From Caulobacter vibrioides (GTDB lineage Bacteria; Pseudomonadota; Alphaproteobacteria; Caulobacterales; Caulobacteraceae): DNA of 49,565 nucleotides. A program made the position numbers and the translations under genes. Below, piece after piece: positions 36,870 to 45,730 of this stretch. How positions within the stretch are numbered: position 1 is the first letter of the stretch; every line of letters starts with the position of its first letter. The notes beneath the pieces were generated by a model. The model searched no databases. It was not told the DNA's origin and worked only from the letters and a program-made list of their open reading frames with translations. The stretch spans positions 1 to 49,565 of the forward strand of contig LNIY01000089.1 of assembly GCA_001449105.1 (NCBI GenBank), written 5' to 3'.

Positions 36870-38912
36870 TCAGCTGCCTGGCGCCCTGATGCGCACCCGG
36901 GCGCTGGCCGCCCGGCCCTGGTCGTCGACCACCCGCAGTCGATAGAAGCCCGCCGCCGCCGGTCGCCAGACCGGCTTGCCGCCGACCGGATCGTCGGCCA
37001 GGGGCTTGCCGTCCACGTACCACGACAGGTTCTCGCCGCCGGCCGCCAGGACGAGGCCGCGCGAGCCCTTGCCCAGCCCCTCGACCTGCACCGTCGCCCC
37101 GTCGGGCGGGAAGATCAGGCGCGGGCCCTCGTCGGCGACCGTCCGCAGCTGCTGCAAGGCGCCCGGGGCCGACTTCGGCGCGATCGGGCGCGGGGCGGTG
37201 GCCGGGGCGCCCACGAGGTCGGCGACGTCGAACAGGGTGGGCAGGGCCGCGTCGCGCCCGGTGAGCCCGCCGCGCGCGCCGCCGTCGGCCCGGCCGGTCC
37301 AGACGACGATGGCGTGGCCGCCGACGATTCCCGCCGCCACCGCGTCGCGAAAGCCGTAGGAGGTGCCGGTCTTGAAGGCCATGGCCGGTCCGCCCCGGGT
37401 CAGGGCCGAGGGGGCGCGGCCACGCGGGCCGGGCGCCTCGCGCAGGATGTCGAGCACCTGATTGACGGCCTCGGGCCGGGCGATGCGGGTTCCGCCCTGG
37501 CGCTCGCGGGCCTTGGCCTCGTCGACCGTATAGGCCAGCGGCTTGACCACCCCGCCGTCGCCCAGGCCCGCATAGAGGGTGACCAGGTCGCGCAGGGTGA
37601 TCCCCGCGCCGCCCAGGGCCAGGGCCAGGCCCGCGGCCTTCACCTCGGCCTTGGGGCGCAGCAGCTTCACGCCGCCGGCCTCGAGACGAGCGGCGAAGGC
37701 CTCGGGGCCGATCTTCTCCAGGGTGGCGACGGCCGGCACGTTCAGCGAATAGGCCAGGGCCTCGCGGGCCGTGACCTTGCCGTGGAAGACGCGGTCGAAG
37801 TTTTCCGGCTGGTAGTCGGCGAAGCGCGTCTGGGCGTCGTCGATCTGGGTGTCGGGGGCCAGCATGCCGTCGTCGAAGGCGAAGGCGTAGACGAAGGGCT
37901 TCAGGGCCGAGCCGGGCGAGCGGGCGGCGCTGGTCATGTCGACCCAGCCGCCGGGCCGATCGCGGCCGGCCGAGCCGACCAGGGCGCGGACGGCCCGGTC
38001 CTTGATCCGCACGACGATGATGGCGGCGGTCGCCTCGGGGCCCTGGCCGGCGGCGACGGACGCGGCCAGGGGCTCCAGCCGGGCCTGGAGGTCGGGATCG
38101 ATGGTGGTGATCACGCTGGGCTGGTCGGCAGGCGCGGCGGCGGCCTGCTGGCCGGCCAGGTGCCAGGCGATGGCCGGGAAGGGCGCGCGGCGTGGGATCG
38201 GCTCGCCCTCGGCCTCGACGGCGGCGATGGTGGTCAGGGTTCCGGCGCGGACCATCTTGTCCAGCACCGCGCGACGGGCCTCGCGCGCGGCCTCGGGTCG
38301 GCGGTCGGGACGGCGGGCCTCGGGCGCCTGGGGCAGGGCGATCAGCAGGGCCTGCTCGCCGTCGGTCAGGCTGGAGGGCTCGTGGCCGAAATAGGAGAGG
38401 CTGGCCCCGCGCACCCCTTCCAGATTGCCGCCGTAGGGCGCCAGGGTCAGGTACAGCGCGAGGATCTCGTCCTTGCTCAGCCGGCTTTCCAGCTGCACGG
38501 CGCGGACCATCTCGATCAGCTTGGAGCCAAGGTTGCGCGGCCGGGGCTCCAGCAGGCGGGCGGTCTGCATCGACAGGGTCGAGGCGCCGCTGCTGACCCG
38601 GCCGTGGACGACGGCCGAGCCCGTGGCGCGGACCAGGGCGATGGGGTCGACCCCCAGGTGCCAGCGGAAGCGGGCGTCTTCGACGGCGACCAGACGCTTG
38701 AGGAAGGCGGGATCGGTGCGTTCCAGGTCGGCCCGCACGCGCCAGCGGCCGTCCTCGACCGGCAGGGCGCGCAGCCACGCCCCGCGCTCGCCCAGCACCA
38801 CCGGCGAGGAGCGTTTGGCGCGGCTCATGTCCGGCGGCAGGGCGGCGCTGAGCGCGAACACGCCGACCTGGACGGCGAGGAAGCCGGTGAGCAGACGGGT
38901 GAGCAAAGCCAC
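36870..38912 (-). CDS. pbpC: penicillin-binding protein 1C (glycosyltransferase/transpeptidase)
   Basis: Bifunctional class A PBP partner of bacterial alpha-2-macroglobulin. From GTG 38912 the protein has 680 residues: a transmembrane helix (LLTGFLAVQVGVFALSAAL), the glycosyltransferase domain with VEDARFRWHLGVDP, the transpeptidase domain with SPGSALKPF, YSLNVP and KTGTSYGF, and a C-terminal BiPBP_C domain (IRLIFPPDGATV-like region). GTG 38912 is preceded by GGGGAGGGGAAG. GTG 38978 would add 22 residues, of which TPTPGPSPIQGEGK are a translated repeat, so the shorter start is preferred but not proven. The alpha-2-macroglobulin gene lies upstream in the same operon. Confidence 0.92.
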   Translation of the reverse strand: MALLTRLLTGFLAVQVGVFALSAALPPDMSRAKRSSPVVLGERGAWLRALPVEDGRWRVRADLERTDPAFLKRLVAVEDARFRWHLGVDPIALVRATGSAVVHGRVSSGASTLSMQTARLLEPRPRNLGSKLIEMVRAVQLESRLSKDEILALYLTLAPYGGNLEGVRGASLSYFGHEPSSLTDGEQALLIALPQAPEARRPDRRPEAAREARRAVLDKMVRAGTLTTIAAVEAEGEPIPRRAPFPAIAWHLAGQQAAAAPADQPSVITTIDPDLQARLEPLAASVAAGQGPEATAAIIVVRIKDRAVRALVGSAGRDRPGGWVDMTSAARSPGSALKPFVYAFAFDDGMLAPDTQIDDAQTRFADYQPENFDRVFHGKVTAREALAYSLNVPAVATLEKIGPEAFAARLEAGGVKLLRPKAEVKAAGLALALGGAGITLRDLVTLYAGLGDGGVVKPLAYTVDEAKARERQGGTRIARPEAVNQVLDILREAPGPRGRAPSALTRGGPAMAFKTGTSYGFRDAVAAGIVGGHAIVVWTGRADGGARGGLTGRDAALPTLFDVADLVGAPATAPRPIAPKSAPGALQQLRTVADEGPRLIFPPDGATVQVEGLGKGSRGLVLAAGGENLSWYVDGKPLADDPVGGKPVWRPAAAGFYRLRVVDDQGRAASARVRIRAPGS

Positions 38913-38913
38913 C

Positions 38914-38955
38914 TTCCCCTCCCCCTGGATGGGGGAGGGGCCAGGGGTGGGGGTG
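38914..38955. repeat. palindromic element upstream of pbpC, inner copy
   Basis: CCCCTCCCCC and GGGGGAGGGG flank TGGAT, and GGGGTGGGGG continues the G-rich side. It provides the purine-rich sequence just before the likely pbpC start and a proline/glycine-rich translation if read through. A related inverted element lies at 39005-39045. Confidence 0.7.
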
Positions 38956-39004
38956 GTTTCGGCGTTGGCGGTGGTCACGGCGCTTTACCTTGAGGCGCCG
39001 TCAC

Positions 39005-39045
39005 CTCCATCCCCGGCCCTTCCCCCATCGAGGGGGAAGGGGGCA
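39005..39045. repeat. palindromic element upstream of pbpC, outer copy
   Basis: TCCCCGGCCCTTCCCCC and GGGGGAAGGG flank ATCGA. It lies just downstream of the alpha-2-macroglobulin stop and faces the inner copy at 38914-38955, so the two could pair across the intergenic region. Confidence 0.65.
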
Positions 39046-39054
39046 GATCCATCG

Positions 39055-42000
39055 TCATTGGCCGGTGATCGTGGTGCGGCCGGCGTCCGACCGGGCGGCG
39101 ATGCTCGGGCGGTACATGTCCTTGGCCACGGCCCCGGGCAGGAAGAACTCGCCCGGCGTCACGGCCCGCGCGATGTAGGCCATGGCGAAGGGCTTGTTGC
39201 CCTCCAGGTCGAGCGCGGCGATGTAGCGGTCGTCGCGGCTTTCCTGGGCGTCCGGCGTCGACAGCTCCCCTAAGAACCGGAACGGTCCGTTCTGGGCGTC
39301 GTCGGCGCCGAGCGGGGCCTCGATCTCGAAGCCGGCCGGCAGGGCGTCGTCGACCACCAGGGCGGTCGAGCGGGCCTGCATCGACCGGCCCTGGATCAGC
39401 ACGATCACCCGTTCGCCCTGGCGGATGGCCGAGGGATCGACTGCCCCGCCGCTCATCGTGAACAGGCGCTTGGACACCGACAGGCCGTTGCTTTCGGCCG
39501 CCGGGGCGGCGATCGGCGTGCCGCGCACGCTGACCGTCCGCCACAGGGCGCCCTTGCCCTTGTTGGTGAAGCGAGCGTCGGCCAGCTTGCCCACGGCCCA
39601 GCGCGGCGCGCCGCCGGCGGGCGGCAGGGCGACGACGTTCTGGGCCTCGATGCTGATGGGGCCGGCGGCCTTCATCAGCTGGTGGGCGGCGTAGAGCAGC
39701 TGGGCCTGTTCCTGGGTGTTCAGGGCGTCGGGATCCTTGACCACATTCTCCAGGCGGCCTTGCAGGCGAGCGGCCACATCGGTCTGGCCGGCCTGCACCG
39801 CCAGCGCCGTGACGGCGGCCACGTCGCGCAGCGGGCTCTGGTACCAGTCGTACTCGTCGCGCCAGTTCAGCGAGTTCACCGCCTGGCGCATGGCCGAGCG
39901 GGCCCGGGCGTGGTCGCCCATCAGCGCAAGGCCGGCGGCCACCTGGGCCTTGGCGATAGGCTGGTCCTCGTCCTTCATCTGCACGTCGTGCCACCAGCGC
40001 AGGCGGGCCAGGTCCCCGCGCCCGGCCTTGGCCAGGACGTAGAGGGCGTAGGCGCTGGCCCGGCGGCGCATGCGCTGGGTGGCCTTGCGGCTTTCGTCCT
40101 CGTTGCGGCCCCACCAGGAGGGATACTCCATCCGGTAGGACACCGAGGCCCAGCCGTCGGGACGGCTGACCTGGCGCATGGCGTTCAGCGCCTTGTCCAG
40201 CGCCTCGTCGGGCACGGCCACGCCTTGGGCCTTGGCCTCCAGCAGGAAGTCGGTGGCGTAGGCGCCGAGCCAGGGATCGGCCTCGCCGTCGCCCACCCGC
40301 CACAGGCCGAAGGCGCCGTCGAGGGTCTGGCGGTCCAGCAGGCGGCCCACCGCCCCGGCCAGGGCCGCGGGCGTGCGCTTGAGCTTGGGATCCGTCGACA
40401 CGCTCTGGGCGTACATCAGCGGATAGGCGGCCGAGACGATCTGCTCGGTGCAGCCGTACGGGTAGCGCTGCAGGGCGACCGCGATCGCCGACGGGTCGAA
40501 GCCCTTGAACGGCGAGTAGCTGACCTGCAGCGTCACGTCGCCGGCCGCCAGGCCCGACAGCAGCTGGTAGTTGGGAGTGTAGGTCGCGCCCGGGGCCTGC
40601 AGCTCGGTGGTGGTGCGCACCACGTCGCCCCAGCCCAGGCGGGTCTGGATCGGATAGTCCTTGGTCGTCGAGAAGTCGGGACCGGTGACCTTGAAGCCGA
40701 TCTTGCCGATGCCGGTGACGTCGGGCGCCAGGAAGGGGATCTTCTCGGCGACGCGCTGGCCCAGGATCAGGGTGATCACCTTCCGGAACGCCACCTTAAG
40801 CCCGCCCGAAGCATTGGCCTCGGCGGTGTAGGCGCCGGGCTTGCCCTCGACATTATGCAGCTCCAGCGTCGCGGTCGGCTTGTCGCCGGGCGACAGGAAG
40901 CGAGGCAGGTTGAGGTCGGCCACGACGGGCTGGCGCACGGTCATCGGCTTTGAGCCCGAGCCGACGGCGTTGTCGGTCCAGGCGACGGCCATGATCCGCA
41001 GCTCGCCGTTGAAGTCGGCCGGCGGCAGCTTGATCGTCGCCTTGCCGTCGAGGCCCGTCTCGACCACGCCCGACCACAGGGCCACGGTCTTGATCGGCGT
41101 GACCGTCAGGCCCTCGCCGCCCAGCTCGTCGCCGCCGAAGTTGACGTTGGCCGGCGCGCCCATGTTCGGGTCGAGCAGGCGGCCGTAGTCGTCGCGGTAG
41201 TCGAGCGTCAGGGCCCGCTTGCCGAAGTACCACTTCACCGGGTCGGGGCTTTCCTGGCGGGTCAGGCGCAGCACGCCTTCGTCCACCGCCGCCACCGTCA
41301 CCCGGGCCTTCTGGCCGAAGGACAGGCCCTGCACCTTCAGCGGGATCTCGACCGGCGCCTTGGAGTCGAGCTTCGGCGGCGTGCCGATGTCGACCGTCAG
41401 CTTGCGGCCCTTGGGCTCCAGCGGCACGTAGACCAGGCCCAAGGCCCGCTTGGGTTTGGGCGAGGCGACCGGGTCGCGCGGCTGGATGACGGTGACCATC
41501 ACATAGGCCCCGCCGCCCCAGGCGGCGCTGGTCTTCAGCTTGACGGTCGCGCCGTTCTCGCCGACCGACAGGGTCTTGAAGTCGATCAGGCGGTCGGTGG
41601 CCACGGCCACCTGGGCCCGACCGGCATAGGGCGCTTTCAGCGTGATCTCGACGGTGTCGCCTTGCGCGTAAGCCTTGGTTCCGGCCGAGACGCGGACGAA
41701 GTCGGGCGCCTCGGCGTCCTTGGCGGGCGAGCCCCAGCCCGACGAGAAGCGGGCCACGGTCTTGGTCCCTTCCGGACCCTCGATGACCAGACGGTAGTCG
41801 CCCCAGCCCAGGCGGCGGTTGATGCGGCCGCCCTGGCCGGGCGACATGTTGAGGCTGCCCTTCATCACCACGGCGTCGCGGCTGGTGCGCCGCCACTGCC
41901 AGCGGCCGTCCTGCTGGAACCAGTCGTAGTTCCAGTTCTCGCTGATCAGGGTGTAGGCGGCGGTGGTCGAGATGCGCTTGCCGGCGGCGTCGACGGCGAT

Positions 42001-44082
42001 CACCTCCAGGCTCACGGGCGGGTCGTCGCGGCCCGAGCCGTCGCCCTGCTCGAGCTTGACGCCGTAATAGATCGGCTTACCGCGGACCTTGAGCTCCAGG
42101 CCCTCGCGCACCGGGCGGCCGCCGGGCTCGAACACCGAGGCGGTGACCGCCGCCACCAGGGGCTGGCCGGTGTCGCCGACGTCGCTGGTGCCCAGGTTCA
42201 GGACCGCGCGGCCCTCGCCGTCGGTGACGGTCGTGCCCAGCTCGATCAGTTTCTCGTCGAAGGGCTCCTTGGCGTCGCCCCACTCGAAGCCCTTGTATTG
42301 CGGGAAGGGATCGGTGTCGCGACGCAGGCGGGCCTCGCCCTGGGTCTGCAGGCCCGAGCCCGGCGCGCCGTAGAGGAAGCGGGCGTTGACCGCGATCTGG
42401 CGGGTTTCGCCGATGCGGATCGGCGTGCTCTCCTGGCCCGTGGCGGTGACCGCGAGACGCTGAGGAGCAAAGTCCTCGACGCTGAAGCTCAGCGAGCCGG
42501 AGGAGGCCTCGATGCCCTCGATGTGCAGCTCGGCGGTCCAGCGGCCGCGCGGGGCGCTGCGGGGCAGGGCGATGTCGATCGGCACCGCGCCGGCGTTGGC
42601 CTGGCCGAACCACCAGCGCTTGAACTCCACGCCCGAGGGGCGCTTGACGAGAATGTAGCCCTTGCGGTCGTTCACCGCCTTGGCCATGCGGTCGCGGACC
42701 ATGGCGGTCAGGTGCACGGTCTCGCCGGGGCGATAGATGCCGCGGTCGGCATAGAGCCAGCCGTCGATGTCGCTGCCGACGGCGCGGCCGCCCTCGCTCT
42801 CGGTGCGGCCGCCGACGCCCTGCTTGGACAGGTCGACCGGCGAGCGGTCGAGATCCAGCACCGATAGGTCGCCCTCGGGGCCATAGGCCATGACCATCTT
42901 GGCGCGCTCGGCGCCTTCGCCCTTCAGCAGCGGACGGGGGAAGCGCACGCGGCCGTCGGCGTCGCTCTTGACCTCGGCCAGGGGCTCGCCGTCGCGGGCG
43001 ACCAGGGCCACGCGCACGCCCGACACGGTCTTGGCGGTCTTAAGCGAGCGGACCACGACGTCCAGCGCCTCGGAGCCGTCATAGGCGATCAGCGCCATGT
43101 CGGTGAAGACGATCCAGCGGCGGGCCTGGGCCGGCGGGGTGTCGCCCTCGCCGTCGGGATCGCGGCCGCCCGAGGCGTCGCGGGCCTTGATCAGGTAGGC
43201 GCCGGGCTTCATCTCCTTGAGCACCGCGCCCAGCGGGAAGACCGTCGTGGCCTTGGCGCCGGCCGCGCCGTCGACATTGACCTCGCCCTTCCAGATGCGG
43301 CGGCCGTCGTCGCCGGCGCTGTCCTCGCCATAGTCGCCGGCCCAGTCGCCCTCGCCGGTGGGATCCGGAGCGCTGATCGACTTGCGCACCAGGTTGCGGT
43401 CGGACACGCGCCAGACTTCGACGGCCAGCTTCTGGACGTTCATGGTCTCGATGGCGACGCCGTCGGATTCCTCGCGCGGCAGGATCACCCCGTCGCCGGC
43501 GAAGCCGACGTAAGGCGGCTTCTCGCCATAGGTGAAGTCGACGTCGGCGTTGGCCGAGAGGGTCTCGCCGCCCTTGGCGGGCAGGCCCTTGAGCAGGGTG
43601 ACGCGGCGGTCGGTGAAGCCGACGCCGCCGATGCACAGCTCGTCGCCCTTGACCCGCACGGCCGGGGTGCGGCCGAGGTCGGGCGAGACCATGACGAAGT
43701 CGGCATAGGCCTTGGACGGATCGAGCTCGCGGCTCATCTGGATGCAGGCCAGCGGATCGCCGCCGGAGCTGTCGATGCGGGTGCGCCAGACGGCGAAGCC
43801 TTCCGGCTTGGGGACGCCCCTGCGGCGGGCGTTTGCGTCGCGCGGCTTGCCGAACAGCGACCAGGCCTCGCCCTTGACCGCCGCGGCGCCGGAGGCGGCC
43901 TTGGTCCCGCCGCCGAACCAGCCGAGGTCGGCGGTCTTGGCGGCCACGAAGCCGCCGCCGAAGCCGACGACCAGCGCGCCCGCCGCGATGGCGGCGGCGG
44001 GGGTCTTCAGGCCTTTGAGGATCCGGGTCCAGACGGTGGTCTTGGCCGCGCCGTCGCCTTGCGGCGTCTCGTCCGTCGACAT
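39055..44082 (-). CDS. yfhM: bacterial alpha-2-macroglobulin (YfhM-type)
   Basis: Periplasmic broad-spectrum protease trap, thought to protect the cell when the wall is breached, with PBP1C repairing the damage. The 1675-residue protein has multiple MG/fibronectin-like beta domains, the DIDGWLYADRGIYRPGETV segment, and the intact thioester motif YGCTEQ with Cys near residue 1208, followed by the helical thioester domain. Unlike the E. coli lipoprotein it has no lipobox; residues 28-50 form a hydrophobic anchor (AAAIAAGALVVGFGGGFVAA). It is the first gene of the pair with pbpC, 140 bp apart. Confidence 0.93.
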   Translation of the reverse strand: MSTDETPQGDGAAKTTVWTRILKGLKTPAAAIAAGALVVGFGGGFVAAKTADLGWFGGGTKAASGAAAVKGEAWSLFGKPRDANARRRGVPKPEGFAVWRTRIDSSGGDPLACIQMSRELDPSKAYADFVMVSPDLGRTPAVRVKGDELCIGGVGFTDRRVTLLKGLPAKGGETLSANADVDFTYGEKPPYVGFAGDGVILPREESDGVAIETMNVQKLAVEVWRVSDRNLVRKSISAPDPTGEGDWAGDYGEDSAGDDGRRIWKGEVNVDGAAGAKATTVFPLGAVLKEMKPGAYLIKARDASGGRDPDGEGDTPPAQARRWIVFTDMALIAYDGSEALDVVVRSLKTAKTVSGVRVALVARDGEPLAEVKSDADGRVRFPRPLLKGEGAERAKMVMAYGPEGDLSVLDLDRSPVDLSKQGVGGRTESEGGRAVGSDIDGWLYADRGIYRPGETVHLTAMVRDRMAKAVNDRKGYILVKRPSGVEFKRWWFGQANAGAVPIDIALPRSAPRGRWTAELHIEGIEASSGSLSFSVEDFAPQRLAVTATGQESTPIRIGETRQIAVNARFLYGAPGSGLQTQGEARLRRDTDPFPQYKGFEWGDAKEPFDEKLIELGTTVTDGEGRAVLNLGTSDVGDTGQPLVAAVTASVFEPGGRPVREGLELKVRGKPIYYGVKLEQGDGSGRDDPPVSLEVIAVDAAGKRISTTAAYTLISENWNYDWFQQDGRWQWRRTSRDAVVMKGSLNMSPGQGGRINRRLGWGDYRLVIEGPEGTKTVARFSSGWGSPAKDAEAPDFVRVSAGTKAYAQGDTVEITLKAPYAGRAQVAVATDRLIDFKTLSVGENGATVKLKTSAAWGGGAYVMVTVIQPRDPVASPKPKRALGLVYVPLEPKGRKLTVDIGTPPKLDSKAPVEIPLKVQGLSFGQKARVTVAAVDEGVLRLTRQESPDPVKWYFGKRALTLDYRDDYGRLLDPNMGAPANVNFGGDELGGEGLTVTPIKTVALWSGVVETGLDGKATIKLPPADFNGELRIMAVAWTDNAVGSGSKPMTVRQPVVADLNLPRFLSPGDKPTATLELHNVEGKPGAYTAEANASGGLKVAFRKVITLILGQRVAEKIPFLAPDVTGIGKIGFKVTGPDFSTTKDYPIQTRLGWGDVVRTTTELQAPGATYTPNYQLLSGLAAGDVTLQVSYSPFKGFDPSAIAVALQRYPYGCTEQIVSAAYPLMYAQSVSTDPKLKRTPAALAGAVGRLLDRQTLDGAFGLWRVGDGEADPWLGAYATDFLLEAKAQGVAVPDEALDKALNAMRQVSRPDGWASVSYRMEYPSWWGRNEDESRKATQRMRRRASAYALYVLAKAGRGDLARLRWWHDVQMKDEDQPIAKAQVAAGLALMGDHARARSAMRQAVNSLNWRDEYDWYQSPLRDVAAVTALAVQAGQTDVAARLQGRLENVVKDPDALNTQEQAQLLYAAHQLMKAAGPISIEAQNVVALPPAGGAPRWAVGKLADARFTNKGKGALWRTVSVRGTPIAAPAAESNGLSVSKRLFTMSGGAVDPSAIRQGERVIVLIQGRSMQARSTALVVDDALPAGFEIEAPLGADDAQNGPFRFLGELSTPDAQESRDDRYIAALDLEGNKPFAMAYIARAVTPGEFFLPGAVAKDMYRPSIAARSDAGRTTITGQ

Positions 44083-44204
44083 CCGTCGTCTCTCCCAAAC
44101 CCGAAGTGATTTGGGGGACTTGAACCTAAGCGCGAGCGGGGGTCAACGGCGCCGCGATGATGGTTCGCAAGGTTGTGCTCAAAGGAACCGGTTACCGCTT
44201 CCGG

Positions 44205-45065
44205 TCAAGCTTCGAAGGCGACCTGGGCGGTGGTCAGGTCGTAGCAGGCCGGCACGATCTTCAGGCGGCCCTCGGCGATGCGCTGTGCCAGGATGCCGTC
44301 GGCGACCTTGAGGCGCGAGGCGATGTTGCGGGCGTTGCGGCGGGCGGCCGCGTCGTGCAGGTCGGCGGCCTTCTCGCCCTGGGCGTCGAAGACGGCGGGC
44401 AGGATCGGGGCCAGCATGGCCTCGAACACGCCGGTCGGACGGCTCTTGCGGGTGGCTGCGTCGACGGCCGCGCCGACCACGCCGCACCCGGTGTGGCCAA
44501 GGACCACGACCAGCGAGGCGCCCAGGGTGTCGACGGCGTAGACGATCGCGCCGAGGGCCTCGGGCCCCACGCTGGGACCGGCGGCGCGCAGCACGAACAG
44601 GTCGCCCAGATTGCAGTCGAAGACCAGCTCGGGGGCCACGCGGCTGTCGCTGCAGGCCACGACCACGGCGAACGGACGCTCGGCCGCCGCCAGCTCGCCG
44701 ATGCGGGCGGCCGAGGGCAGGACGAGACTGGCGCCGCCACGCGCGAAGATGGCGTTGCCCTGCTTTAGGCGGCCAAGCGCCTCGTCGGGGCTGATGCTGG
44801 GTACGGGCTTGGCCGGCTGCACCTGCACGCCCGAGACGGCGGTCGGGGCTTCGGGCTGCGCGCCTTCCAGCGGCGGCACGCTCTTGAGGGCCTTGTCGAG
44901 GGCGGCCTTGTCGGTGGGCTGCGTGGCCAGGGCCTTGGCGGTGCGGCGGGCCTTGGGCTTCCAGACCGGCGGGGTCTTGGTTTCCTGATAGCCCTCGGCG
45001 TGCGCCAGGACGGGCGCGGCGAGGCCGGCGGCCAGGCCGCCCAGCAGGATGCGTCGAGAAACCAT
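44205..45065 (-). CDS. Tat-exported beta-class carbonic anhydrase
   Basis: A 286-residue protein starting MVSRRILLGGLAAGLAAPVLA, a twin-arginine-type signal, so the folded zinc enzyme should be exported to the periplasm. A proline/alanine-rich linker runs to about residue 90. The catalytic domain has the zinc ligands in VVACSDSRV and LGHTGCGVV, and DLFVLRAAGPSVGPE. ATG at 45065 was chosen for the signal; an upstream in-frame extension would precede it with unrelated sequence. It lies between the Lrp-type regulator and yfhM on the same strand. Confidence 0.9.
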   Translation of the reverse strand: MVSRRILLGGLAAGLAAPVLAHAEGYQETKTPPVWKPKARRTAKALATQPTDKAALDKALKSVPPLEGAQPEAPTAVSGVQVQPAKPVPSISPDEALGRLKQGNAIFARGGASLVLPSAARIGELAAAERPFAVVVACSDSRVAPELVFDCNLGDLFVLRAAGPSVGPEALGAIVYAVDTLGASLVVVLGHTGCGVVGAAVDAATRKSRPTGVFEAMLAPILPAVFDAQGEKAADLHDAAARRNARNIASRLKVADGILAQRIAEGRLKIVPACYDLTTAQVAFEA

Positions 45066-45136
45066 GGTCGCCCCCGGGAACGATGAACAGCGCCGCGACC
45101 CTAGGGGCAGGGGGTTAACCGGAACCCAAGCCGGCC

Positions 45137-45610
45137 TCAGAGCGGCAATTCGACGCGTTTGACCACGGTGCGCATGGCGATCGACGAGCTGACCCGCACC
45201 ACGCCGGGGATCCGCGTCAGCTCCTGGGAGTGGACGCGCTCCAGGTCGTCGACATCGGCCACCACCAGGCGCAGCAGGTAGTCCGAGCCGCCGGTCATCA
45301 GGTAGCACTCTGCCACCTCGCGCACGCTGGCCACCGCCTTCTCGAACGCGGTCAGGGCGGCCTCGGCCTGGGACGACAGGGTGACGGTGACGAAGACGCT
45401 GAGCGGCAGGCCCACGGCCCGCTCGTCGATCACCGCGGCGTAGCGGCCGATGACGCCGGCGTCCTCCAGCGCCCGCACCCGGCGCAGGCAGGCCGATTCC
45501 GACAGATTGGCCGCCTTGGCCATGTCCACGTAGCTGGCCCGGCCCTCGCGCTGGAGCAGGCGGAGGATCTTTCGGTCGAACACATCAAGCGTGACCGGGG
45601 ATTTCTTCAC
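45137..45610 (-). CDS. Lrp/AsnC family regulator
   Basis: A 157-residue regulator: N-terminal winged helix (LDVFDRKILRLLQREGRASY, then LSESACLRRVRALEDAGVI) and a C-terminal RAM ligand-binding domain (VREVAECYLMTGGSDYLLRLVVADVDDLE). GTG at 45610 gives MKKSPVTLD. It is divergent from alanine dehydrogenase, the classic target of AldR/Lrp-type alanine-responsive regulators, so it probably controls ald through the inverted repeat at 45648. Confidence 0.93.
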   Translation of the reverse strand: MKKSPVTLDVFDRKILRLLQREGRASYVDMAKAANLSESACLRRVRALEDAGVIGRYAAVIDERAVGLPLSVFVTVTLSSQAEAALTAFEKAVASVREVAECYLMTGGSDYLLRLVVADVDDLERVHSQELTRIPGVVRVSSSIAMRTVVKRVELPL

Positions 45611-45647
45611 CGAACGGCTCCGTTTGCGCAGGATTCCTGCATACCAC

Positions 45648-45669
45648 GTTCTTTGAAGGACGAAAGAAC
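45648..45669. promoter_or_regulatory. candidate Lrp-type operator between regulator and ald
   Basis: GTTCTTT and AAAGAAC form perfect inverted arms separated by 8 bases, in the 120-bp space between the two starts, 61 bp before the ald ATG. The spacing suits a Lrp dimer; no experimental consensus was used. Confidence 0.45.
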
Positions 45670-45730
45670 CAAGAAACCTGCGAACGCAGAGGCGTACACC
45701 AGCGTTAAAGCTAAAAAGCGAGGAAACATC

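Noticed and set aside
37314..38993. 559-codon + strand frame opposite pbpC
   Set aside because: Antisense shadow with glycine- and alanine-rich translation; PBP motifs are on the other strand.
45066..45308. long N-terminal extension of the Tat-type carbonic anhydrase
   Set aside because: It lies inside the Lrp-type gene in another frame and would bury the twin-arginine signal.
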